From: Pseudodesulfovibrio pelocollis
Lineage (GTDB): Bacteria; Desulfobacterota; Desulfovibrionia; Desulfovibrionales; Desulfovibrionaceae
Direction: 5' to 3'
DNA: 64,000 bases
NCBI RefSeq assembly: GCF_030282845.1
Contig: NZ_JASTWE010000001.1
Coordinates: 124,001-188,000, forward strand
The notes beneath the pieces are model-generated. The model had not been told where the DNA came from and did not search any database. It saw only the letters and a list, made by a program, of their open reading frames with translations. This document shows positions 44,913 to 53,472 of the stretch, piece by piece (within the stretch, counting starts at the first letter, position 1; every line of letters begins with the position of its first letter). A program made the position numbers and the translations under genes.

Positions 44913-45230
44913 TCAGATGGGCGGGGCGATGGTCACCAGCACGCGCATGTCCGTGGTGGCGCGCACCCCGTGCGGCTCGGCGATCAGCGAGACCAGCACG
45001 TCGCCGGGCCGGGCGGGCATGGTCGCGCCATCGGCCCCCAGGAACTCGCCTTCCCCTTCGAGGATGACCAGGGTCAGCTCCCCTTCCAGGTCGTGGGAGT
45101 GCACGGGCAGCTTTTGTCCGGCCTTGAAGTTGAAGTTGATCACCTTCATGTGCTCGGACTCGTGGGCCAGGTAGTTGGAAAAGGTCAGGTCCTTGAAGCC
45201 GTGTTCCTTGAACAGTTCTATCTTCTTCAT
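44913..45230 (-). CDS. Cupin-domain protein
   Basis: A 105-residue single cupin barrel. Metal-binding cupin motifs are HSHDLEGELTLVILEGEGEF (motif 1) and PGDVLVSLIAEPHGVRA (motif 2). Motif 1 has two His, one Glu and a further acidic residue, and motif 2 one His, so a metal site looks plausible. The substrate is unknown. It is the third gene of the redox operon, 15 bp after the ferredoxin gene. Confidence 0.82.
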   Translation of the reverse strand: MKKIELFKEHGFKDLTFSNYLAHESEHMKVINFNFKAGQKLPVHSHDLEGELTLVILEGEGEFLGADGATMPARPGDVLVSLIAEPHGVRATTDMRVLVTIAPPI

Positions 45231-45245
45231 GAAAGCCTCCCTGGG

Positions 45246-46043
45246 CTATGCGTTGAACGGCTCGGTACGAAGAATCCGGCCGTCGAGGGACACGATGACG
45301 CGCCGGGCGTTCACCGGAACGGACGCGCGCTTGATGGCGTGGGACAGGATGACGCTCATGGACGAGCAGCACGGCACCTCCATCTCCATGACGGTGATGG
45401 ACTTGAGGTTGTTTGCCGCGATGATTGCCGCCAGCTTGTCCACGTATTCCTGCTGGTTGTCAAACTTGGGGCAGCCCATGAGCACCACCCGGCCGGGCAG
45501 GAAGTCCGCATGGTAGGCGGGCAGGGCCACGGGCACGCAGTCGGCGGTCAGCAGGAGGTCTGCCCCGCGCAGGAACGGCGCGGTGGGCGGCACGAGCCGA
45601 AGCTGCACCGGCCAATGGGAAAGAGCCGAGCCGCTCCCCTGCGCCGTGCCCGCAGCCCTGGCCGAGGGAATGTTGGCCCGCTCACACGGGGTCATGGTCC
45701 GCATGGCCGCGCCTGGGCAGCCGCCCATGGGCCGGGCCGAACCGGGGTCCAGGCGCAGACTCTCGGGCGAAGGCATGTGGTCCGGCACCGGGCGGCCCTG
45801 GGCCTTCAGGTGTTCGGCCACGGCCTCGGGGTCAAAATCCTCGGCCTCGCACTCGATCACCTTGAGCGCCCCGGTGGGGCAATCTCCCAGACAGGCGCCC
45901 AGGCCGTCGCAGTATTGTTCCTTCACCAGCCGGGCCTTGCCATCCACGATGGCCAGGGCACCCTCGGCGCAGGACGGGACGCACTCGCCGCATCCGTTGC
46001 ACAGATCCTCGTCGATGCTGATCATTTTTCTCATGTAAGCCAT
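45246..46043 (-). CDS. 4Fe-4S ferredoxin-domain protein
   Basis: A 265-residue protein. The N-terminal ferredoxin part has CNGCGECVPSC and a second, longer-spaced Cys set in YCDGLGACLGDCPTGAL. The remainder, after a Pro-rich linker with two Cys motifs (GGCPGAAMRTMTPCERA), has no family I can name, with further Cys in MGCPKFDNQ and VPCCSSMSV that might bind another cluster. An AGGTG box supports the ATG at 46043 (MAYMRKMISIDED). It follows the polyferredoxin gene by 26 bp and may be its soluble electron partner. Confidence 0.8.
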   Translation of the reverse strand: MAYMRKMISIDEDLCNGCGECVPSCAEGALAIVDGKARLVKEQYCDGLGACLGDCPTGALKVIECEAEDFDPEAVAEHLKAQGRPVPDHMPSPESLRLDPGSARPMGGCPGAAMRTMTPCERANIPSARAAGTAQGSGSALSHWPVQLRLVPPTAPFLRGADLLLTADCVPVALPAYHADFLPGRVVLMGCPKFDNQQEYVDKLAAIIAANNLKSITVMEMEVPCCSSMSVILSHAIKRASVPVNARRVIVSLDGRILRTEPFNA

Positions 46044-46069
46044 GGTATCACCTCGCATGTTGCAATGTA

Positions 46070-47431
46070 TCATATTCTCGCCACGCCGAGAAACACGGCG
46101 TGGAGGCTGACGACCAAAACGATGAACGCGGTCCGGGCCGCACCCGATGAAAGCCCGGGGAATCGATAGCCGATCTGCCCGTGGGCGCAGGCGGACACGC
46201 AATCCCCGCACAGGGTGCAGGACAGGGCCGGAGCCCCGGCGGCCACGCGGTCCGCGTCAAGGGCACTGTAGCGGCAACAGGTGAAGCACGCGCCGCAGCC
46301 GGTGCAGTCGCGGCCGATGCGCATCCGCCAGGGCGAGAGTCTGCCCAGCACGTTGGCCACAAGCCCCATGGGGCAGTAAGTGGTGCAGTGGACCATCAGC
46401 CCCATCCTGCGCGAGGCAAAGGCCATGACGCCCACACCGATCAGGCCGAAGGCCGCAGCCAGGAGCACCGCCGTGGAGCCGGGCACGCCCATGGCCCGCA
46501 GCACCAGGGCCGCGCCCACCACCAGGGCCAGGGTCGCACCACGGCCGATTACGCTCAGGCGGCGCACTGCGGCCGACGGGGCCGGACGCGGGCCGCGACG
46601 GCTCATGGCGTCGTCCCACGCGCCGATGTAGCACAAATGGCTGCACCAGGCAGGGCCGACCAGGAGTACGGTCACGCCGAAGAGGATGGGCATGAATAAT
46701 CCTTCGCCTCGGAAGACCGGCCCGCCCGCGATGAGGGCGGGCACAGGCAGGTGGAGCGAGCCGGTCATGAGCATACCCTCCACGCCTGCCAGCCCGAGGG
46801 CGAGCTGGCCGAAAAAGACGGCCGAAAACAAGGCCCAGATGCGCGGCCTGACGAATCCGTGCCCGCCGGGGGCGAGCATCAGCCCGGCTATCCACTGGGC
46901 GTAGACGCCCAACGCCGCCATCTCCATCCACCCCCAGCCCGGAAAATACCTGTCGGCCAGAAGGATGGGGAACGGCACCTTGGCACGGATCACGGCCAGG
47001 GCAACGACCGTGAGCAGAAACACGGCGGCGCGCGGCGAGGCGTGATCGCCCCGGCTGAAGAACCGCCTGCCCGGCCCGGCCGCCACCACCAGCAGCGCCA
47101 GCAGGTCAAAGACCACGACGCCGGTCATGATGGCCATCAGCCGCATCCAGGGCGCGCCCACGGCCTGGCGGAATCCGACCAGGTTCATGGCCGTCTCCAC
47201 CCAGACCAGCGCGCCCCAGGCCAGGACGACCATGAGCACGATACGCACCCAGCCGCGCCGCAGGAACATCAGTCCCGCAAGAGCGACCAGGGCGGCCACC
47301 ATGCCGCTATCGCCCGCGCGCAGGCTGTGCGCGCCGAGCAGCAGCAGGGCCACCACGGGCAGGATCATCAGGAGGTGTCTTTCTCGCGTCATCATGGTCA
47401 AAGCATGGTCTTTCTTTTTGACGACAGCCAT
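46070..47431 (-). CDS. NapH/NosR-like membrane polyferredoxin
   Basis: A 453-residue membrane protein with about nine to ten hydrophobic helices and a C-terminal ferredoxin domain. Cys motifs CSHLCYIGAWDD and CTTYCPMGL near 265 and 345 are of the NapH/NosR/CcoG kind, and CTGCGACFTCC and CTLCGDCVSAC bind two [4Fe-4S] clusters. It would pass electrons from the quinone pool or cytosol to a partner. The start given is the ATG at 47431, which overlaps the FNR-type site; the ATG pair at 47395/47392 (MMTRERH) is a fair alternative. It heads the redox operon divergent from a Crp/Fnr gene. Confidence 0.82.
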   Translation of the reverse strand: MAVVKKKDHALTMMTRERHLLMILPVVALLLLGAHSLRAGDSGMVAALVALAGLMFLRRGWVRIVLMVVLAWGALVWVETAMNLVGFRQAVGAPWMRLMAIMTGVVVFDLLALLVVAAGPGRRFFSRGDHASPRAAVFLLTVVALAVIRAKVPFPILLADRYFPGWGWMEMAALGVYAQWIAGLMLAPGGHGFVRPRIWALFSAVFFGQLALGLAGVEGMLMTGSLHLPVPALIAGGPVFRGEGLFMPILFGVTVLLVGPAWCSHLCYIGAWDDAMSRRGPRPAPSAAVRRLSVIGRGATLALVVGAALVLRAMGVPGSTAVLLAAAFGLIGVGVMAFASRRMGLMVHCTTYCPMGLVANVLGRLSPWRMRIGRDCTGCGACFTCCRYSALDADRVAAGAPALSCTLCGDCVSACAHGQIGYRFPGLSSGAARTAFIVLVVSLHAVFLGVARI

Positions 47432-47449
47432 GACTTAGGTCAAATTGAC
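47430..47449. promoter_or_regulatory. FNR/HcpR-type half-sites between the redox operon and its regulator
   Basis: The stretch contains ATGAC-N4-GTCAA (47430-47443), one base from TTGAC-N4-GTCAA, and overlapping it GTCAA-A-TTGAC (47439-47449). The spacing matches Crp/Fnr-family operators. It lies between the divergent starts of the polyferredoxin gene and the Crp/Fnr gene. Confidence 0.55.
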
Positions 47450-47478
47450 ATGATTATTCGCGAAAACAGGGAGAAACA

Positions 47479-48159
47479 ATGGCGACAGACAAACTGGCTG
47501 CGGTCAGTTCCATCACCTTCTTCGAGGGGTTGCCGAAAGAAAAGCTGGCCAGGATCGCGGACATCGCCGTGGTCAAGCGCTACGACAAGGGCGAGGTCCT
47601 CTTCGAGGCGGACATCCCTGCCCACGGCTTTTTCGCGCCGGTCAGCGGCCGGGTCAAGATTTACCGCACCTCGCCCTCGGGCAAGGAGCACATCCTGCAT
47701 GTGTTCGGCCCTGGCGAGGCCTTTGGCGAGGTGCCGGTATTCGAGGGCAAAACATTCCCGGCCCATGCCCAGACCCTGGAGCCGTGCGAGACGCTCTTCT
47801 TCCCCAGGCGCGACTTCGAGAACATGATCAGGAAAGACCCGGACATCGCCATGAAAATGATGGCCATGCTCTCCCAGAAGCTGCGCCTGCTGGTCAACAA
47901 GATCGATGATTTAAGCCTCAAGGAGGCCCCGTCGCGCGTGGCTTCCTATCTCCTGCTGCTGCGCTCGTCCCAGGACTCGGACACCTTCCGCCTCGACCTG
48001 CCCAAAGGCCAGATCGCCTTTTATCTCGGCACCATACAGGAAACCCTCTCGCGCATATTCAAGCGCTTCACCGACGAAGGCATCATCGCCATCAACGGCA
48101 GTGAGATCACCATCCTGGACCAAAAACGCCTTGAGGAACTGGCCGAGGAAGGCCGATGA
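47479..48159 (+). CDS. Crp/Fnr-family transcriptional regulator
   Basis: A 226-residue regulator: cNMP-like sensor domain (about 10-130), dimer helix (RKDPDIAMKMMAMLSQKLRLLVNKIDDL) and a winged helix-turn-helix whose recognition part reads LPKGQIAFYLGTIQETLSRIFKRF. No FNR-type cysteine cluster is present, so it is not a [4Fe-4S] FNR. In Desulfovibrio similar proteins (HcpR) sense NO or heme and control redox and nitrosative-stress genes; identity as HcpR is inference. It is divergent from the redox operon. GGGAG box. Confidence 0.88.
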   Translation: MATDKLAAVSSITFFEGLPKEKLARIADIAVVKRYDKGEVLFEADIPAHGFFAPVSGRVKIYRTSPSGKEHILHVFGPGEAFGEVPVFEGKTFPAHAQTLEPCETLFFPRRDFENMIRKDPDIAMKMMAMLSQKLRLLVNKIDDLSLKEAPSRVASYLLLLRSSQDSDTFRLDLPKGQIAFYLGTIQETLSRIFKRFTDEGIIAINGSEITILDQKRLEELAEEGR

Positions 48160-48197
48160 GCCCCGGGACACGGGAACAACAGCCAGACAACGCAAAA

Positions 48198-48230
48198 AGC
48201 CCGCCGCACGGATCGTGCGGCGGGCTGCTT
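48198..48230. terminator. Bidirectional terminator between the Crp/Fnr gene and rpsT
   Basis: Perfect 13-bp stem (AGCCCGCCGCACG and its complement) with a three-base loop. AAAAA precedes it, giving TTTTT for the minus strand (rpsT), and GCTTTC follows on the plus strand. Confidence 0.88.
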
Positions 48231-48253
48231 TCGCGCAGCAAAAAAGGGATGCC

Positions 48254-48520
48254 CTACTGACCGATCTTGTTGACGGCCACCTGGAGGCGGGCGACGCGGC
48301 GCTGAGCCTGACGGGCATGGATGACGTTCTTGCGGGCGGCCTTGTCCAGCAGGGACGTTGCAGCCTTGAGCGCCTCCTGGGCCTTTACGGCGTCGTTCTC
48401 CTCGATGGCCATGCGAACAACCTTGACGGTGTTCTTGATGCGGGTCTTGGAGATACGGTTGCGGGCGCGACGCTTCAAGCTCTGACGGTGCCTTTTCAGG
48501 GCGGACTTGTGATTAGCCAA
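48254..48520 (-). CDS. rpsT: Ribosomal protein S20
   Basis: An 88-residue 16S rRNA-binding protein, very basic, with ANHKSALKRHRQSLKRRARN at its start. The start is TTG at 48520 with GGAG eight bases upstream. A TTG/UUG start is also used by E. coli rpsT, where it takes part in autoregulation. A separate strong promoter lies upstream (48588-48615), 3' to glyS. Confidence 0.97.
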   Translation of the reverse strand: MANHKSALKRHRQSLKRRARNRISKTRIKNTVKVVRMAIEENDAVKAQEALKAATSLLDKAARKNVIHARQAQRRVARLQVAVNKIGQ

Positions 48521-48587
48521 GGTGAATACTCCTGATCTTTTATCGTAGTGAAACGTTTTCTTGCTGATTTTCCCGAAGGGAGAGCCT

Positions 48588-48615
48588 TTTATATGGACTC
48601 TCTTTCTTATGTCAA
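48588..48615 (-). promoter_or_regulatory. Promoter of rpsT
   Basis: Minus-strand TTGACA (48615-48610), 16-base spacer, TATAAA (48593-48588), just after the glyS stop. The predicted transcript has an untranslated leader of about 60 bases before the TTG start. Confidence 0.7.
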
Positions 48616-48622
48616 GATTTTT

Positions 48623-50734
48623 CTACACCTGCAAGGCGTTGAAGTCGGCCAACCGACCCAGCCGGTCCACCAGCGCCTTGAGCAGGTTGAGCCGGTTCAG
48701 GCGGACATCGACATCATCGCACATGACCATGACGTTGTCGAAGAATCCGTCCACCGAGGGTCGCAGCTCGCGCAGCAGGCCGAGAAGCCCCGCGAAATCA
48801 CGGTTTTCCCACAGGGCGTCGAACCGAGGGGCGGTCTGTTCCAGGCGCGCCCCAAAGGCGGTTTCGTGCTCGCCCTCGAAGAGGTCCGGGTCGTAGCCGC
48901 CGGTCAGCTCCTGTCCGGCCTCGTCACCCTGCTTGCGGATGATGTTGGCCGCGCGTTTGAAGGTCAGCACCGCCTGCTCGAAATCCGGCTCCCGGCTGAA
49001 GGTGTCGAGGGCGTCGAGCCGGGCCTTGAGGGTGCGGATGTCGGTGAATCCGGCCCCCAGAGCGGCATCCACCACCCGGGTCTCAATGCCCTGCCCGGTG
49101 AACAGGGCGCGCAGCCGCTGGCTGAAGAAATCAAGCAGTTTGGCCAGGGCCTCTTCCCGCTCGATCTTCCAGGGAATGCCCACCGCATAGGCGTCCTGCG
49201 CGGCGGTCAAGACAGTTTTCAGATCCAGGTCCAGGTCGTGCTCCATGACGATGCGGGCGATGCCCAGAGCGCAGCGGCGCAGGGCATAGGGGTCGTTGGC
49301 CCCGGTGGGCACCTTGCCCAGGCCGAAGCAGCCCACCAGGGTGTCTGCCTTGTCGGCCATGGAGACAAAGGCCCCGGACAGGCTCGACGGCACGGGCGAG
49401 TCCGGCCCGGCGGGCAGGTATTGCTCGTAGATGCCGCGCGAAATGATGTCGCCCTTGCCGGCGCGCTCGGCGTAGATGCCGCCCATCTTACCCTGAAGAG
49501 TGTCGAACTCGATGACCATTTCGGACACGAGGTCGGCCTTGGAAAGACGGCCCGCCTGGGCATAGGCCTCGAACTCGCCGGGCAGAATGCCCCTGGATGC
49601 GGCCAGGGTCTCGGCCAGCCCCGCGCACAGTACGCCGATGCGGCGCGACTTGTCGCCCACCGAGCCCAGCGGGCCGAGGAAGACCACGTTGTCCAGCTTG
49701 TCGAGCCAGGTGCGAAAATCGACCTTGCAGTCCGCCTCCCAGAAGAAGCGGGCGTCCTCCAGCCGCGCCTTGAGCACGCGCTCCCACCCCTTCTTGACCA
49801 GGGCGATGTCCGTGGGCTCGATGTTCAGGGTGGTCAGAAAATGCGGCAGCAAGCCGCCGTCCGGCCCCTGCACGCCAAAGCTCTTCTGGTGCGACTGCAT
49901 GGATGTCAGCAGCACCTCGCGGGGCAGTTCAAGATAGCGGGGATCAATGTCGCCGATGAGCGGGCGCGGGTACTCCACGAGGTTGGCCACCTCGTCGAGG
50001 AGCGCCTCATCCCAGACGATGGTGCCGCCCAGGGCCGCAGCCAGCCTGTCGCCCTCGGCCACGATGGCTTCCTTGCGCGCCACGGGATCAATGACGACCC
50101 GGCACTCCTTCTCGACAACAGAGAAATATTGGTCGGCTGAGGCCACGGTGAACGGCCCCGGCCCCAGGACGCGGTGACCGCGCGTGGACCGTCCGGCGGT
50201 CAGGTTCTCCACGGAAAACTCCACCACCGCCCCGTCCAGCAGGGCCAACAACCAGCGGATGGGACGGCCAAAGGCGAAATCGTAGCCGCCCCAGCGCATC
50301 TTCTTGGGGAAGGAAAGGGACTCCACGGCCCTGACGCACAGGGCGGGCAGGATGTCGATGGCCTTGCCGCCGCCCACGCTCCTGGTGACGGCCAGGTATT
50401 CGCCCTTGTCCGTCTCCAGACGGAAGATGGCGGATTCGTCCACGCCCTGAGTCCGGGCAAAGCCTTGCCCGGCCTTGGTCAGGTTGCCGTCGCTGTCAAA
50501 GGCGATGCGGGCTGGCGGGCCGGTGACGGTCTCCTCCTGCCGCCGCTGGGCATCAGCCATGCCAGCCACATGGGCGGTGATACGGCGCGGGGTGGCAAAG
50601 GTGCGCACGCCCCGGTTCTCGATCATCGCCTCGTCGAGCAGCCGGGCAAGGGTCTGCTCAAGCTCGGCCGCCAGCCTGGGCACGAAGCGGGCAGGCATTT
50701 CCTCGGTTCCGATTTCCAATATGAATTCGGCCAT
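48623..50734 (-). CDS. glyS: Glycyl-tRNA synthetase beta subunit
   Basis: A 703-residue subunit of the alpha2beta2 glycyl-tRNA synthetase, which recognises tRNA-Gly. MAEFILEIGTEEMPARFVPR is its usual start, then FGVQGPDGGLLPHFLTTLN and a C-terminal HD/anticodon part (VMEHDLDLDLKTVLTAAQDAY, RLNLLKALVDRLGRLADFN). It follows glyQ by 39 bp. Confidence 0.96.
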   Translation of the reverse strand: MAEFILEIGTEEMPARFVPRLAAELEQTLARLLDEAMIENRGVRTFATPRRITAHVAGMADAQRRQEETVTGPPARIAFDSDGNLTKAGQGFARTQGVDESAIFRLETDKGEYLAVTRSVGGGKAIDILPALCVRAVESLSFPKKMRWGGYDFAFGRPIRWLLALLDGAVVEFSVENLTAGRSTRGHRVLGPGPFTVASADQYFSVVEKECRVVIDPVARKEAIVAEGDRLAAALGGTIVWDEALLDEVANLVEYPRPLIGDIDPRYLELPREVLLTSMQSHQKSFGVQGPDGGLLPHFLTTLNIEPTDIALVKKGWERVLKARLEDARFFWEADCKVDFRTWLDKLDNVVFLGPLGSVGDKSRRIGVLCAGLAETLAASRGILPGEFEAYAQAGRLSKADLVSEMVIEFDTLQGKMGGIYAERAGKGDIISRGIYEQYLPAGPDSPVPSSLSGAFVSMADKADTLVGCFGLGKVPTGANDPYALRRCALGIARIVMEHDLDLDLKTVLTAAQDAYAVGIPWKIEREEALAKLLDFFSQRLRALFTGQGIETRVVDAALGAGFTDIRTLKARLDALDTFSREPDFEQAVLTFKRAANIIRKQGDEAGQELTGGYDPDLFEGEHETAFGARLEQTAPRFDALWENRDFAGLLGLLRELRPSVDGFFDNVMVMCDDVDVRLNRLNLLKALVDRLGRLADFNALQV

Positions 50735-50773
50735 GTGTGTACTCTTTTCTTCTCGGTTCGCTAGGCTTTCGCC

Positions 50774-51643
50774 CTATTTCTTCAGCATGGGATAGCCCAT
50801 GGCCTCGCGCTGGTCGGCATAGAGTCTGGCGATCTTGGAGGCCAGATTGCGCACGCGGCCGATGTAGGTGGCGCGCTCGGTGATGGATATGGCGCCCCGG
50901 GCGTCGAGCATGTTGAAGGAATGGGAGCACTTCAGGCAGCAGTCATAGGCGGGCCAGGGCAGCCCTTCCTCGCACAGCCTCAGGCACTCGGCCTCGAACC
51001 GGTTGAACAGCTCGAAGAGCAGGGCCGGGTCGGACAGTTCGAAATTGTATTTCGACTGCTCCACCTCGTTTTGGTGATAGACGTGGCCGTAGGTGATCTC
51101 GTCGTTCCAGGCAAGGTCGTAGACCGACTCCTTCTCCTGGAGATACATGGAGATGCGCTCAAGGCCATAGGTGATCTCCACAGACACGGGCTTGAGGTCG
51201 ATGCCGCCCACCTGCTGGAAATAGGTGAACTGGGTCACCTCCATGCCGTTGAGCCAGACTTCCCAGCCAAGGCCCCAGGCACCCAGGGTCGGCGATTCCC
51301 AGTCGTCCTCCACGAAGCGGATGTCGTGGCAGGCGGCGTCGATGCCCAGCGCGGCCAGACTCTCCAGGTACAGCTCCTGGATGTTGTCGGGCGAGGGCTT
51401 GAGGATGACCTGGAACTGGTAGTAGTGCTGCAAACGGTTCGGATTCTCGCCGTAGCGCCCGTCCGTGGGCCTGCGCGAGGGCTCGACATAGGCGGTCTTC
51501 CACGGCTCCGGCCCGATGACCCGGAAGAATGTCGAGGGGTTGAATGTCCCCGCGCCGCACTCGATGTCCATGGGCTGGACAACGGCGCAGCCGTAATCGG
51601 CCCAGAAGCCCTGAAGCTTCAGTATCACGTCCTGAAAATTCAT
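50774..51643 (-). CDS. glyQ: Glycyl-tRNA synthetase alpha subunit
   Basis: The catalytic class II subunit that activates glycine, 289 residues: [38 protein letters not shown] is highly conserved, and [18 protein letters not shown] follows the Arg-rich motif 2 region. An ATG at 51643 with a TTGGAG box is used; an in-frame extension of 68 codons overlaps recO. Confidence 0.97.
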   Translation of the reverse strand: MNFQDVILKLQGFWADYGCAVVQPMDIECGAGTFNPSTFFRVIGPEPWKTAYVEPSRRPTDGRYGENPNRLQHYYQFQVILKPSPDNIQELYLESLAALGIDAACHDIRFVEDDWESPTLGAWGLGWEVWLNGMEVTQFTYFQQVGGIDLKPVSVEITYGLERISMYLQEKESVYDLAWNDEITYGHVYHQNEVEQSKYNFELSDPALLFELFNRFEAECLRLCEEGLPWPAYDCCLKCSHSFNMLDARGAISITERATYIGRVRNLASKIARLYADQREAMGYPMLKK

Positions 51644-51656
51644 CGAATACTCCAAC

Positions 51657-52415
51657 TCAGACCTTTTTATACATGCCGTTATCCCAGGAAAGGCCCAGGT
51701 GATAGGCGACAAACAGCTCGACCAGTTGGCTGCCCTGGCGTCTGACCTCGCGGTCCATGGCCACCCGCGCCCAGTCGTCCGGCTCGCTGACGCGAATCCA
51801 CTCCAGGGCGCGCAACACGCCGGGGGAAACCGGCCGGGCAAGTCCATCTAACGGTTTCCCGGCCGAATGACAAGCCGGACAGAGCACTTGCCCCTGCTCC
51901 ACTCCGAACAGCCAGCCCTGACCGCCGCCCACGGGTCTCCCGCATGTCCCGCAGTTCTCGAAATCAGGGTCATGGCCCATGGCAAAGGCGAGCCTGGCCC
52001 GGAAGAACCAGGGCACAACGTCCGGGCTGCCGCTGCCCGCGTCGAGCATGTACAGGGTCTTGAGAAGCAGATGGTAGACCGGGGCGGCGTCCGATGGGTC
52101 GATCTCCACCGCCTCCACGAACCGGACGCAGTTGGCGGCCATGCCAGTGATGGCCGAGTTGGCCCGGATGCCGGAAAAGTTGTGCAACAGCGAGCCCTCG
52201 TTCAGCACCGAGTAGGTTCCGCGCCTGTCGGAGCCGATGGAGAAAAGGACGAGGCTCAAGGGATCGAGGCAGCCCACGAAGCGGCGGCGACTGCGGCTGC
52301 CACCAAAGGCGAAGGCGTTGAAAATACCGCGCGAGGCGGTGAAGAGTCTGACCCAGCAATCCGCCTCCCGAAAGCAGCCCACCTTGAGGACCAGGGCTTT
52401 TTCGGTGGCGTCCAT
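51657..52415 (-). CDS. recO: DNA repair protein RecO
   Basis: A 252-residue recombination mediator that loads RecA with RecR and anneals ssDNA. OB-fold N-domain ([33 protein letters not shown]) and a zinc site in the C-half, CGTCGRP and CPAC. The Lys/Arg-rich strand SRSRRRFVG is the DNA-binding face. A GAAGG box precedes the ATG. It sits 13 bp before glyQ. Confidence 0.93.
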   Translation of the reverse strand: MDATEKALVLKVGCFREADCWVRLFTASRGIFNAFAFGGSRSRRRFVGCLDPLSLVLFSIGSDRRGTYSVLNEGSLLHNFSGIRANSAITGMAANCVRFVEAVEIDPSDAAPVYHLLLKTLYMLDAGSGSPDVVPWFFRARLAFAMGHDPDFENCGTCGRPVGGGQGWLFGVEQGQVLCPACHSAGKPLDGLARPVSPGVLRALEWIRVSEPDDWARVAMDREVRRQGSQLVELFVAYHLGLSWDNGMYKKV

Positions 52416-52445
52416 GTCGGCCTTCGGTGCGCGGTCCCGGCTGGG

Positions 52446-53444
52446 CTAATCCATGCCGAAACGCAGGGTCTGGATGTTCCCCCGGGCGTTTTCGAGGGGA
52501 TAGGGCTTGCCGTTGTAGGTGACGGTGACACCAGCCACGTTGCCGATGCGGATGCGGCGCGGGCTGTTGAACATCAACCGCAAGGGCTCGCCTTCGCGCA
52601 GCACGAAGTCGCGAGACATGTTTGTCTCCTCGCCCTGCCACACGCCGACCCAGCACCCCTTGGACGTAGTGGCGCGGATGATCACCACATGGTCGTATCT
52701 CTGTGTACCGGCCTCGACATCGGAGGTGGAGAAGCTCTCCTCCTCAGGCTCGCCGGTCCTGTCCACCACCCTGTCGGCGGTTCGATCAGCCGCAGCCCCG
52801 GACGCCGCCGAGGCCCGGGCACCTGATGCGGACTGCGCCCCGGGCGCCTCGCCCGAGGCATCCGAAGACAAGCCCTCCTGGCCGGAAGCGCCGGGCACCG
52901 CGTCCTCATCCGGCGGCGTCCCCTCCGGGGGGACATCCGGTACCCCGTCCCCGTCATCGTCGACCAAGGGTTCAGAACCGTCGGTCATGGACTGTTCCAC
53001 GCCGGTGGGCTGCGACGCCGTGTCCCTGTCGCCCGTGCTGAAGCTGTAGAGCAAAAGCCCCACCACGACGAGGAGAAAAAGCAGGGCCACCACCAGCACC
53101 ACCCGGGAGCGCCGCCCCTCGGGCGAGACGCACTCCCGGCCGTGAAACGCCTTCTCCGCATTGGGAGAGACATCATAGGCAGGGCCCCTTGGCTCGCATT
53201 CCTGTTCGCCGAACTCGCGGTCCACGACCATGCCCAGTTCGTCGGCATCCAGGCCTAGGAGCCGGGCGTAACTCTTGATAAAGCCTTTTGCATATACAGG
53301 ATGAGGCAGAGTCGAGCGATTCCCGGCCTCCATGGCCTCAATGTTGGTACGGCTGATCTTGGTGGCCTCCATGACTGCTGCCACGGTCAACCCCCGCCTC
53401 TCTCGCTCCTCTTTGAGCGTTTTTCCGAGTTCCTCGAAATTCAT
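52446..53444 (-). CDS. rodZ: RodZ-like cell-shape protein
   Basis: A 332-residue bitopic protein. Residues 1-80 are a Cro-type helix-turn-helix (LGKTLKEERERRGLTVAAVMEATKI). A single membrane helix follows at about 112-134 (VVLVVALLFLLVVVGLLLY), then an acidic Pro/Gly/Ala-rich linker and a C-terminal DUF4115 beta domain (VIIRATTSKGCWVGVWQ, LRLMFNSPRRIRIGNVAGV). This is the RodZ layout, which ties MreB to the envelope. The linker has a DDDGDGVPD motif of the thrombospondin-3 calcium type. GGAG box. Confidence 0.85.
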   Translation of the reverse strand: MNFEELGKTLKEERERRGLTVAAVMEATKISRTNIEAMEAGNRSTLPHPVYAKGFIKSYARLLGLDADELGMVVDREFGEQECEPRGPAYDVSPNAEKAFHGRECVSPEGRRSRVVLVVALLFLLVVVGLLLYSFSTGDRDTASQPTGVEQSMTDGSEPLVDDDGDGVPDVPPEGTPPDEDAVPGASGQEGLSSDASGEAPGAQSASGARASAASGAAADRTADRVVDRTGEPEEESFSTSDVEAGTQRYDHVVIIRATTSKGCWVGVWQGEETNMSRDFVLREGEPLRLMFNSPRRIRIGNVAGVTVTYNGKPYPLENARGNIQTLRFGMD

Positions 53445-53472
53445 CGGGATTCTCCGTTGACGAACGATATCG

